Assembly (NCBI GenBank): GCA_902772605.1
Contig: CACYBG010000201.1
Coordinates: 1 to 14,399, forward strand
Direction: 5' to 3'
From: an uncultured Spirochaetaceae bacterium
GTDB taxonomy: Bacteria > Spirochaetota > Spirochaetia > Treponematales > Treponemataceae
DNA length: 14,399 nucleotides
A program made the position numbers and the translations under genes. A model generated the notes under the pieces. The model was not told where the DNA came from. It made no database searches and saw only the letters and a list, made by a program, of their open reading frames with translations. Of the stretch, positions 6,819 through 13,965 are shown in pieces (within the stretch, counting starts at the first letter, position 1; each line of letters begins with the position of its first letter).

Positions 6819-7127
6819 TTGGCAGAAGAAAATAAAGTTGCAGTGAAGAAGTCATCTGCACAGAAGAGACACGCTCAGAGCGAAGTTCGTCGTTTGCGCA
6901 ACAAGGCTGTAAAATCAACATGCCGCACAAGTGCAAAGAAGTTTGTTGCAGCCGTTCATAAGAAAGACAAGGATGAGGCCCTCAAGGCTCTCAAGGCTCT
7001 GCAGTCTGAATATGATACAGCTGTACGCAAGGGTGTTATGCACCGCAATGCAGTTTCTCGCAAGAAGAGCCGCATGTACAAGCTTTTCAACGTAACTTTC
7101 AACGCAGGCTCAGCAGAAGCAAAATAA
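6819..7127 (+). CDS. rpsT: 30S ribosomal protein S20
   Basis: S20 binds 16S rRNA in the small subunit. The 102-residue product has the family pattern: Lys/Arg/Ala-rich helices, KKSSAQKRHAQSEVRRLRNK near the N-terminus and the C-terminal GVMHRNAVSRKKSRM (about 76-90). It is somewhat longer than the usual 85-90. The start must be TTG 6819: GGGGG lies seven bases upstream, an in-frame stop lies at 6783, and no ATG occurs until the middle of the gene. E. coli rpsT also starts with UUG, where the weak codon belongs to autogenous control; the same could hold here. hup follows 49 bases later in the same direction with no terminator between. Confidence 0.95.
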   Translation: MAEENKVAVKKSSAQKRHAQSEVRRLRNKAVKSTCRTSAKKFVAAVHKKDKDEALKALKALQSEYDTAVRKGVMHRNAVSRKKSRMYKLFNVTFNAGSAEAK

Positions 7128-7176
7128 TTTTCTGCATCGATATCCTGAATTTAATTCCTGCTTACTGGAGGTTTGT

Positions 7177-7488
7177 ATGTCTGCAAAAAAAATAACCAAG
7201 TATGATTTGGTGGAAGCTGTTTACAAAGATACAAATTATGAAAGGAAAATGGTTCAGGATGTCGCCGATCGCCTATTGGAAGGAATAAAGCAATTCTTGG
7301 GGAGCGGTGAAACGATAGAGCTCAGGGGTTTTGGAACCTTTGAACCGCGTCTAAGGAAAGGACGCACCAGGGCAAGGAATCCAAAAACCGGTGAAGACAT
7401 TCTTGATGTAGCCCCTCATTATGTTGCCGTATTCCGCTCCGGTCAGGATTTAAGAAAAAGCATGATGAACCTTTCCGTGAGGGATTAG
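7177..7488 (+). CDS. hup: HU/IHF family DNA-binding protein
   Basis: HU-type proteins bend and compact DNA as dimers. The 103-residue sequence shows the helical N-terminal half, the turn GFGTF (51-55) and the DNA-binding beta arm with RARNPKTGE (65-73), where P69 is the proline that intercalates between base pairs. The C-terminal tail is slightly longer than in E. coli HU (90). GGAGG lies six bases before the ATG. It is likely cotranscribed with rpsT; the pairing rpsT-hup-lnt agrees with what I recall of Treponema pallidum gene order. HU and IHF subunits cannot be separated with confidence here, so the symbol is generic. Confidence 0.94.
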   Translation: MSAKKITKYDLVEAVYKDTNYERKMVQDVADRLLEGIKQFLGSGETIELRGFGTFEPRLRKGRTRARNPKTGEDILDVAPHYVAVFRSGQDLRKSMMNLSVRD

Positions 7489-7497
7489 TTCTTTTCC

Positions 7498-7536
7498 TGC
7501 GGTATCCATCCTCAGGCCGCATTTCGATTTCCTGAG
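7498..7536 (+). other. Possible H-type pseudoknot in the hup-lnt gap
   Basis: Two stems interlock: TGCGG (7498-7502) with CCGCA (7517-7521), and CTCAGG (7511-7516) with CCTGAG (7531-7536). The second arm of the first stem directly follows the first arm of the second, which permits coaxial stacking, with crossing loops of 8 and 9 bases. It ends 34 bases before the lnt GTG. No T run follows. The geometry is good but arms of 5 and 6 can arise by chance. Confidence 0.3.
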
Positions 7537-7569
7537 CCTAGTCAAATCCAATCGGTTTAGGAAAATGCC

Positions 7570-9225
7570 GTGGCTGTTCTTATCAATTTACTTTTAACGG
7601 TTTTTTCGTCTCTCCTGTTTTTTTTGGCCCATCCCAATTTCCTGTTTGCCGAGGGATTCGGGTTTTTAGGTTTTTTATGCCTTGTTCCGGTTTTCATGCT
7701 GATACGAAGGACAAGCCTCAAGACTGCATGGATTTACGGATTCATTTACGGCGCGATTTCGTACGGACTTTTTTCCAACTGGCTGGCCAATTTCAATCCA
7801 TATACGATATACCTTGGATTGCCGGTTTTCGGCGTGATTCTTGCACTGGTCTTTGAGCTGATGCGTGCGGCATCCAGGCTTTTCCCGGACAGGGACTTCC
7901 ATGCGATGGCTCTGGTCTGGCTCATCTACGAATTCCTGAAGACCAAGGGTTTTTTGGGATATCCGTACGGCATAATCGGCTATACCCAGTGGAATGTCGG
8001 CGTATTGATTCAGTCTGCATCTTTTGGCGGAGTCTGGTGGGTTTCGCTTTTGTGCGTAACTGCTTCGACGCTCATTGCATATCTTGTCAGGCTTTTTTTG
8101 GATCCGAAAGAAAGGAAGGGCGGTGTCCTCTGCGTGATTTCCAGATTCTGGAAGGAAAGGCGCATTTTGACGTCCGCTTTTTTTGCGCTCATGGGATTTA
8201 CTGTCGTCTATGGCATCGTTCGACTGAATGTCGGGGACGGTAAGTGCACCGAAGTATCCTTGGCCTGCATCCAGAACAACACGGATTCAAACAAGTACGG
8301 CTTTGAAGTTTACCTTCGCGATGTCGAAAAGCTTAAGGAACTGTCTGAAAAGGCACTGGAAGAAAATCCCAAGCTTGACTTTATAATCTGGCCTGAAACG
8401 GCGGTCGTTCCCCCGTTCGTCTATAATTATCAAAGCAGGTCCGAACCCAAGCGCTATGCAATGGTGTGCGACCTTGTGGATTTCATGTCGGTAACCGATT
8501 CATGCTTCGTTTTCGGAAATCAATCGACCGTTGACAACGGAGGCGAGTACATGGACGACTATAATTCGGTCCTTGTATTCGACACCCGCAGGAAGAACGT
8601 AAACCCGCCGGTTCCCGAAACCTACTATAAAATCCACCTTGTTCCGTTTACCGAGTATTTTCCGTATGACAGGCTTTTTCCGTGGCTCTACGACAAGCTT
8701 CTGATGGGAGACACTCACCTGTGGACTCCGGGAACTGAAGCCAAGGTGTTCAATGAGCGGGGCATTTCCTTTTCAACGCCCATATGCTTTGAGGATACGT
8801 TCGGAAGTCTGTGCAGAACCTTCGTAAAAAACGGTGCCAGGTGCTTCTTCAACCTTTCGAACGATTCCTGGTCGGGGAGTGCAAACTGTCAGATGCAGCA
8901 CCTTTCAATGGCGGTATTCAGGTCCGTGGAAAATGCCGTACCGACTGCCAGGGCGACTGCAAGCGGTGCCACATGCCTTATCGACAGTCGGGGAAGGATA
9001 TCCGGTACGCTGGATTTTTTCAAGGCCGATTACCTTTCGGGCTCAATATCCGTTCCAGATGAATATTCTCCGACTGCCTACAATGCCTTGGGCGACTGGC
9101 TTCCGGTACTGGAAATCATTCTGGCGGCGGCATCCCTTGTTTACGGAATCGTTCGGCTGATTTACCGACAAAAAAAAGCGGGTCGGGCGACCTTGAAAAA
9201 CAGGGGCAAAAGGGGTAGAATGTAA
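7570..9225 (+). CDS. lnt: Apolipoprotein N-acyltransferase
   Basis: Lnt adds the third acyl chain to the N-terminal cysteine of lipoproteins at the inner membrane. The 551-residue protein has several hydrophobic segments in the first 220 residues and a periplasmic nitrilase-type domain after that. The catalytic triad is visible: E276 in WPETAV, K354 in YYKIHLVPF and C406 in PICFEDTFG; RATASG (461-466) follows as in the family. A last hydrophobic segment spans about 511-531 with a basic tail. The start is GTG 7570 with AGGA upstream; an ATG at 7565 is out of frame. The gene lies 81 bases after hup and 3 bases before the bactofilin. A run of eight T (7618-7625) and one of eight A (9170-9177) occur inside the gene with the frame intact. 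Confidence 0.95.
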   Translation: MAVLINLLLTVFSSLLFFLAHPNFLFAEGFGFLGFLCLVPVFMLIRRTSLKTAWIYGFIYGAISYGLFSNWLANFNPYTIYLGLPVFGVILALVFELMRAASRLFPDRDFHAMALVWLIYEFLKTKGFLGYPYGIIGYTQWNVGVLIQSASFGGVWWVSLLCVTASTLIAYLVRLFLDPKERKGGVLCVISRFWKERRILTSAFFALMGFTVVYGIVRLNVGDGKCTEVSLACIQNNTDSNKYGFEVYLRDVEKLKELSEKALEENPKLDFIIWPETAVVPPFVYNYQSRSEPKRYAMVCDLVDFMSVTDSCFVFGNQSTVDNGGEYMDDYNSVLVFDTRRKNVNPPVPETYYKIHLVPFTEYFPYDRLFPWLYDKLLMGDTHLWTPGTEAKVFNERGISFSTPICFEDTFGSLCRTFVKNGARCFFNLSNDSWSGSANCQMQHLSMAVFRSVENAVPTARATASGATCLIDSRGRISGTLDFFKADYLSGSISVPDEYSPTAYNALGDWLPVLEIILAAASLVYGIVRLIYRQKKAGRATLKNRGKRGRM

Positions 9226-9228
9226 CGT

Positions 9229-9645
9229 ATGGCAAATGAACTTTTGAATATGACGGTTTTTGGTCAGGAGACGGAATTCGATGGAGTTCTGAACTTCACC
9301 GACAACCTGGTGATTACTGGACGTTTTAACGGAACCATAGATGCAACCGGTGCATTGGAAATAGACAGGACTGCAGTATGTACCTGCGACAGGATGTCTG
9401 CAAGGTCAATCGTAATATATGGAATGGTGACCGGTGACATCGAGGCCACCGAACGCGTTGAGCTCTGCCGTGGAAGCAGGGTCAAGGGCGACATCAGGAC
9501 TGCTAACCTCAGGATTGCCGACAACGTGGAATTCGAGGGACAGGTTTCAATGATTGACAATCTTCCGGACGTAAACATATTCTCCGTGGCATCGGTCGAA
9601 TACAAGAATGCCATCGTAATGAAAAATACCGACGCCGACCTGTAG
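9229..9645 (+). CDS. Bactofilin (polymer-forming cytoskeletal protein)
   Basis: Bactofilins polymerise without nucleotide into filaments that set cell shape or place envelope enzymes. The 138-residue product has a central stack of short repeats typical of the beta-helix, with recurring glycine and hydrophobic positions: NLVITGRFNGTIDATGALEI (26-45), SIVIYGMVTGDIEATERVEL (60-79) and RVKGDIRTANLRIADNVEFE (84-103). Short polar tails flank the core, as in the family. The ATG lies 3 bases after the lnt stop with only AGGGG at 9211-9215, 13 bases away, so translation is probably coupled to lnt. No M23 peptidase gene, a frequent bactofilin partner, is next to it in this window. Confidence 0.9.
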   Translation: MANELLNMTVFGQETEFDGVLNFTDNLVITGRFNGTIDATGALEIDRTAVCTCDRMSARSIVIYGMVTGDIEATERVELCRGSRVKGDIRTANLRIADNVEFEGQVSMIDNLPDVNIFSVASVEYKNAIVMKNTDADL

Positions 9646-9666
9646 TCGTTGGTAAAGGGGCGGCAC

Positions 9667-10314
9667 GTGAATAAAAAAAGCGTATTTTCAACGGCTTTCA
9701 TTTTTGTTTCTGCCGTACTGTTGTTTTCATGTTCATCCGAACTGGAGCATCTGGAGGAGTTCAACGGCGTTACTCTCCGTCAGACTGTTACCCGGATTTC
9801 ACAGAAGATGTATTGGACCCGCGACATTGACGGTTCCGTGCTTTCTTCAAAGGTTATCGGTGCAGACGGCATTTCCAAATCGGTGACGGCAAGCCCCTCA
9901 AACGTGTTTGCATCGGGTACGGAAGACAGTTATCCTCCGGTGTATCCGAGCATCGACGGATTTGCCGTACTCAATACGTCCATGATTCCTGACGCCGCCA
10001 TATCCGTTCTGGACGGTTTCTGTTCCGCAATAGTGGAAAGGAAAGGTGCCGATTCATACATGGACGCTTCATCAATCTATGCACTTGTCATTTTCAGATA
10101 CGACATCAACAGGGAAGGAAAGCGCTTCAAGTCCTACATCCTCGGTGAAGCATACGACACGGGACCCCTCCTGCAGTGTCCTGTCCGCTTCCTTGAAAAC
10201 GACGGTTCCTTTCAGGATGCAAGAATCTATCTGAGTCCGGAACGTTCCTACAGGATAGTTTCTCTGGAATTCATCGGACATGAGGATGCCGGAGAAAAAA
10301 ATGAGCGGAGTTGA
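9667..10314 (+). CDS. Predicted lipoprotein, unknown function
   Basis: The product has 215 residues. The N-terminus is a type II signal peptide: basic MNKKS, a hydrophobic run (about 7-20) and a lipobox ending LFSC with C22 as the acylated residue, so the mature protein is membrane anchored. The remainder shows no domain I recognise and is rich in Ser and aromatic residues. GTG 9667 is preferred because AAAGGGG lies six bases upstream and the signal peptide then begins correctly; a TTG at 9649 would add six residues. It starts 21 bases after the bactofilin and overlaps the next gene by 14 bases, so the two are probably coexpressed. As a lipoprotein it would be a substrate of the Lnt encoded just upstream. 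Confidence 0.8.
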   Translation: MNKKSVFSTAFIFVSAVLLFSCSSELEHLEEFNGVTLRQTVTRISQKMYWTRDIDGSVLSSKVIGADGISKSVTASPSNVFASGTEDSYPPVYPSIDGFAVLNTSMIPDAAISVLDGFCSAIVERKGADSYMDASSIYALVIFRYDINREGKRFKSYILGEAYDTGPLLQCPVRFLENDGSFQDARIYLSPERSYRIVSLEFIGHEDAGEKNERS

Positions 10315-11161
10315 AGCCCTTTCATCGGTAGGCCGTGAACTTTTTTTCAGAAAACTGCTTGATTCCCGCATTCCGATTTACGTACAGCCGTCGGGAAGTT
10401 CATTCGACGAAAAATCAGCCTTAAAGGTAGAATCTGTAAACGTATCCCTTGCAGACGGAAAACTTGTGTTCAGGAAAAACTCGGGTCTTGATTCAAGCGC
10501 ACGTAAAAAGGGGAGCGTGAGGATTTTCTTTTTCATCGATTCAGCCGGATATTTCTGCGAGCTGAACCTTTCTGCAGGTATTACCGGCATCAGTTCTCCG
10601 CTTCCGTCGGAAATAAACAGGATTGAGGCTGAGGAAGTCGAAAATCATCCGTCGGTATCGGGAAAGCTTTCGTATCCGGCCGGAAAATCGAACGTTTCAA
10701 TCGGCATTTACGTACCCCTGCGCTATGATTCTTCAAAGACTCTCGGTCGCGACGAAATGAAGCTCGAAAAACTCAGGGTGAGCGCAATGTGGTCCAGAAT
10801 CGACGAAAAAAGCCGCGAAAGCTATCCGTTCATGATGAACCTGTGCGTTTTCCTTTCCGACCTTTCCGCATCATCCGGCGTTTCGGACGGAACGAGGCAT
10901 CCGCTTGAACTTCTGCATCTGGGTCCTGAAAACGTGGCATTGGGAGACAGGGATTCTGCATGTCCGCTGGCGCTCGGTCAGTCCTGCACCCTGTCATTCG
11001 ATTTTTCAATATCGCCCGTCATAAGGAGGTCCGTCAATCTTGGCTGCTCTGTCGTTGAGACTGTCGGTAACGATAACGGACGCTGCATGATTCTTTCCGT
11101 CGATGAGTGCAGGGAAGAGGATGCAAGGTTCCTTTCGGACGGACTTTCACGTTTCCTCTGA
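10301..11161 (+). CDS. Unrecognised 286-aa protein, possibly diverged YcgR/PilZ-like
   Basis: I do not recognise this protein with confidence. It has no signal peptide or membrane segment. The order of parts faintly resembles YcgR-type proteins: a beta-rich first half ending in VRIFFFIDSAGYFCELN (73-89), a LPSEINRIEAEE segment (101-112) where YcgR has its linker just before the PilZ barrel, then a second beta-rich half. The arginines of the c-di-GMP motif RxxxR and the following D/NxSxxG are not evident, so binding is doubtful. ATG 10301 has GGAG six bases upstream, better than the in-frame ATGs at 10280 and 10286. It overlaps the lipoprotein gene by 14 bases in another frame. Its stop lies within the end of the opposing gene. 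Confidence 0.7.
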   Translation: MSGVEALSSVGRELFFRKLLDSRIPIYVQPSGSSFDEKSALKVESVNVSLADGKLVFRKNSGLDSSARKKGSVRIFFFIDSAGYFCELNLSAGITGISSPLPSEINRIEAEEVENHPSVSGKLSYPAGKSNVSIGIYVPLRYDSSKTLGRDEMKLEKLRVSAMWSRIDEKSRESYPFMMNLCVFLSDLSASSGVSDGTRHPLELLHLGPENVALGDRDSACPLALGQSCTLSFDFSISPVIRRSVNLGCSVVETVGNDNGRCMILSVDECREEDARFLSDGLSRFL

Positions 11162-12343
11162 TTTTTCGTCCACATCCTCCTGCTGCTTTTCGTTTACTCC
11201 CGGTTCATCCTGCAATCCGCCCGTATCTTCCGGTGTGTTTTCATCCTTCCGCTTGAAATGCCTTTTTATAGACCCCTTTCTGCGTCCGTCTTTTCCGCTT
11301 CCGATTATGACGGCAATCGGCCTTAGGAGCGAATAGTTTTCAAATGCGATCTTCAGTACGACCGTAAGTGGAACTGCAAGTATCATCCCGACAAATCCCC
11401 ACATCCAGCCCCAGAAAGAAAGGCTTACGAGAATTACGAACGGCGAGACTCCCAAATCCTTTCCTTCCCATCTCGGTTCAAGGAAGCTTCCCATGACCAG
11501 GTTTACGGCTAGGACCGACAGAGCAATGAAAACGACCTTTCCGAACGAAGGATAGAACTGAAGGACCGAAAATCCCGTCGTGAGTGCCCAGGAAATCAGC
11601 GAACCGAAATTCGGTATGAAATTCAGAAGGAATGCAAGGAAGCCCCATATTATGGCGAAGTCAAGCTTGACGACGGTTGTGCACAGCCAGACAAGGACTC
11701 CGGTAATCAGTGATACGAAGAATTTTATCGATATGTATCTGGTTACGTCCTGTACGGTACCTGAAATTATGTTGTTGATTTTTTTCCTGGTCGAAGGGTT
11801 TTTGAAGGCCCTGTCGATTTTCGAAAGCGATTTTTTAGGATTCAGTTCAATCAGCAGGAAAATCATGAAGAGAAGTACGACCATGAACACCTTCAGGAAG
11901 GAAACGATTGAGGAGCTCAGTGAAAGTGCGAAATCCTGCACGGCTTTCCTGACGTTCAGAGAGTTCCACAGGTTTGCCCACAGCGATGAATTTTCGTCGA
12001 AGGGGATGCTGAATGTCGTACAGAAGAGCCTGTATAGGGAGGTGAACCTTTCCTCGTATTTCGGATAAACCTCGACTATGCTTTTGAGGGACCTGACGAT
12101 TATGCCTCCAAGACCGATTGCCACTACTGCGGTTGCAAGGAGAATGAACGCTATGGAGATTATCCAGGGAATCCGTATCGAGTTGAGTTTCCTGCAAACG
12201 GGGTAGGCGACTCCGACAAGTACAAGCGAAAGCGTCAGGGGAATCAGTACGCTCGATGCCGTCTTTAAGACTGCGGCAAGTATTATCGCAGCAAGAAGTC
12301 CCAGCATCGTAATCAGGGTTTTTCTGTATCGTGAGTTTTCCAT
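11147..12343 (-). CDS. AI-2E family transporter (TqsA/PerM-like membrane protein)
   Basis: The 398-residue protein shows the family plan: an N-terminal group of hydrophobic segments (about 10-90), a loop domain (about 90-145), a segment at 150-167, a helical stretch, and a C-terminal membrane block (about 205-345) with the conserved FLLNFIPNFGSLIS (238-251) and LEPRWEGKDLGVSPFVIL (288-305). Members export autoinducer-2 (TqsA), act as Na+/H+ antiporters or are uncharacterised; the substrate cannot be told from sequence. A charged tail (about 350-398), first basic then acidic, extends into the cytoplasm. The ATG at 12343 has TAGGAG upstream. It lies downstream of the serS terminator and needs its own promoter, which I could not define. 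Its last 15 bases overlap the opposing gene tail to tail. Confidence 0.9.
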   Translation of the reverse strand: MENSRYRKTLITMLGLLAAIILAAVLKTASSVLIPLTLSLVLVGVAYPVCRKLNSIRIPWIISIAFILLATAVVAIGLGGIIVRSLKSIVEVYPKYEERFTSLYRLFCTTFSIPFDENSSLWANLWNSLNVRKAVQDFALSLSSSIVSFLKVFMVVLLFMIFLLIELNPKKSLSKIDRAFKNPSTRKKINNIISGTVQDVTRYISIKFFVSLITGVLVWLCTTVVKLDFAIIWGFLAFLLNFIPNFGSLISWALTTGFSVLQFYPSFGKVVFIALSVLAVNLVMGSFLEPRWEGKDLGVSPFVILVSLSFWGWMWGFVGMILAVPLTVVLKIAFENYSLLRPIAVIIGSGKDGRRKGSIKRHFKRKDENTPEDTGGLQDEPGVNEKQQEDVDEKSEET

Positions 12344-12410
12344 TCTGGCTCCTAAGGGATGTTGTCAATACCGGATGATCCGTTTTAGATTGTTCGGTGC
12401 TTCCCTAAAT

Positions 12411-12445
12411 GAAAAAATCCAGCGTACCCCTTAAGTACGCCGGAT
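12411..12445 (-). terminator. Intrinsic terminator of serS
   Basis: On the minus strand ATCCGGCGTAC (12445-12435) pairs with GTACGCTGGAT (12427-12417), eleven pairs with one G-T, around a seven-base loop, followed directly by a T run (12417-12412). It lies about 110 bases after the serS stop and separates serS from the AI-2E family gene. The 214-base gap 12344-12557 holds no other feature that I can see. Confidence 0.85.
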
Positions 12446-12557
12446 GTATGTCTTTTGAATCTGGACGGTGAACGCCGGGGTGATTCAATACGCTCGGTTT
12501 ACCGTTCAACACGGAAACTCCGTTCATGCAGGGCTTCCATGTTTTTCAGAACTGAAT

Positions 12558-13892
12558 TTATTTCTTTGTCTTGCTCGGTACGTAGACGGGGGAGCTGTTT
12601 TCGCTCTTCGGTCCTATCCTGTCGAATCCGCAGAACGGTACGAGTGCTTCCGGTATGGTGATGGAGCCGTCAGCGTTCTGATAGTTTTCGATTATTGCGA
12701 GCATTGCACGTCCGACTGCAATTGCGGTTCCGTTGAGCATGTGCACGTACTTGTTCTTTCCGTCGTCGTCATGATACTTTACGTTGAGCCTTCTTGCCTG
12801 GTAGTCGGTACAGTTTGAAGTTGATGTCACTTCACCGTAATCGCCTTCAGGATGCTCTTCGTCTGCACGTCCCGGCATCCATGCTTCCAGGTCCCACTTT
12901 CGGTAAGCCGGTGCACCAAGGTCTCCGGTACATGTATCAACGACCCTGAACGGAATTCCAAGGCCGGTGAAGATTTCCTCTTCGATGAGGCGGAGCTTTT
13001 CGTGGATTTCATCGCTCTGTTCCGGGAGGCAGTATACGAACATTTCTACCTTGTCGAACTGATGTACGCGGTAAAGACCCTTGCTGAAGTGACCTGCAGC
13101 ACCTGCTTCACGCCTGAAACAGTGTGAAAGTCCGCAGTAGAAAAGAGGGAGCTTGGTCTTGTCAAGCACTTCACCTGAATGGAATCCGCCAAGAGTGATT
13201 TCAGCGGTTGCAACCAGACATGTTCCTTCGTCTTCGATTGCATATACGTTGCTTTCGTTTCCGCGCGGATTGAAACCGATGCCCTTGAGTATTTCTTCGC
13301 GTGCCACGTCAGGAGTGATGAATGTCGTAAATCCGCGCTTCCTGAGGATGTTCAGCGCATACATGATGAGGGCTTCTTCAAGGAATACGGCTTCATTCTT
13401 CAGGTAATAGAATTTCGGTCCGGAAACCTTTGTTCCGCGGTCAAAATCGATGAGGTCGAGCGACTCTCCCAATGCAACGTGGTCCTTCGGCTTGAAATCG
13501 AATTTCCTTGGGGTTCCGACCTTCTTTACTTCAAGGTTTTCCGTATCAAGCTTTCCGATCGGTACGTCGGGATGAGCCATGTTCGGAATCTGTCTTGCAG
13601 CCTCGTCAAGGCGGTTTTCAATGTCGGAGAGATTTGCCTCAAGTTCGGAAATCTTATCCTTTATCTGCTTTCCTTCATCGATATATTTCTGTCTTGTCTC
13701 CGCATCCAGCTTCTGTTTCATTGCCGCTGCGTTTTCATTGCGCTTCTGCTGCCAGCCCTGAAGTTCCGTTACTGCGGCCGTACGCTGGTCGTAGAGCGAT
13801 ACAACCAGGTCTGCATCAGCATTCATGTTGCGGTTCTTGATGTTTTCCTTTACCGCCTGGAGATTTTCTTTAATGAATTTGTTGTCTAACAT
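12558..13892 (-). CDS. serS: Seryl-tRNA synthetase
   Basis: SerRS is a class II synthetase that charges tRNA-Ser (and tRNA-Sec if present). The 444-residue protein has the N-terminal coiled-coil arm that grips the long variable arm of the tRNA (about 30-105), then the catalytic domain: motif 1 near 178-195, the serine-binding TAE (229-231), motif 2 from FRREAGAAG (259-267) to VHQFDKVE (276-283), and motif 3 LNGTAIAVGRAMLAIIENYQ (386-405). The motif 2 and 3 wording differs from E. coli (GLYRVHQF, NGTAIAVGR) and recalls organellar forms. A short polar tail after about 427 is extra. The ATG at 13892 has AAAGAGGA upstream. It follows the partial upstream gene by 73 bases. Confidence 0.97.
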   Translation of the reverse strand: MLDNKFIKENLQAVKENIKNRNMNADADLVVSLYDQRTAAVTELQGWQQKRNENAAAMKQKLDAETRQKYIDEGKQIKDKISELEANLSDIENRLDEAARQIPNMAHPDVPIGKLDTENLEVKKVGTPRKFDFKPKDHVALGESLDLIDFDRGTKVSGPKFYYLKNEAVFLEEALIMYALNILRKRGFTTFITPDVAREEILKGIGFNPRGNESNVYAIEDEGTCLVATAEITLGGFHSGEVLDKTKLPLFYCGLSHCFRREAGAAGHFSKGLYRVHQFDKVEMFVYCLPEQSDEIHEKLRLIEEEIFTGLGIPFRVVDTCTGDLGAPAYRKWDLEAWMPGRADEEHPEGDYGEVTSTSNCTDYQARRLNVKYHDDDGKNKYVHMLNGTAIAVGRAMLAIIENYQNADGSITIPEALVPFCGFDRIGPKSENSSPVYVPSKTKK

Positions 13893-13965
13893 ATATTCCT
13901 CTTTTTGGACGCTGGATTTACCCGTCTGATCCGTTTGGAACGTTCGGGCTTTCCGTGTCCTATTG

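Noticed and set aside
9264..9764. 166-codon minus-strand ORF opposite the bactofilin
   Set aside because: Shadow of the bactofilin gene, which shows the proper repeat pattern on the plus strand.
12344..12410. TTGACA on the minus strand as the -35 box for the AI-2E family gene
   Set aside because: It lies only about 20 bases before the ATG, with no room for a -10 box and ribosome site.
13179..13889. 236-codon plus-strand ORF opposite serS
   Set aside because: Shadow of serS; the minus strand gives all SerRS motifs and the plus frame has no coding character.
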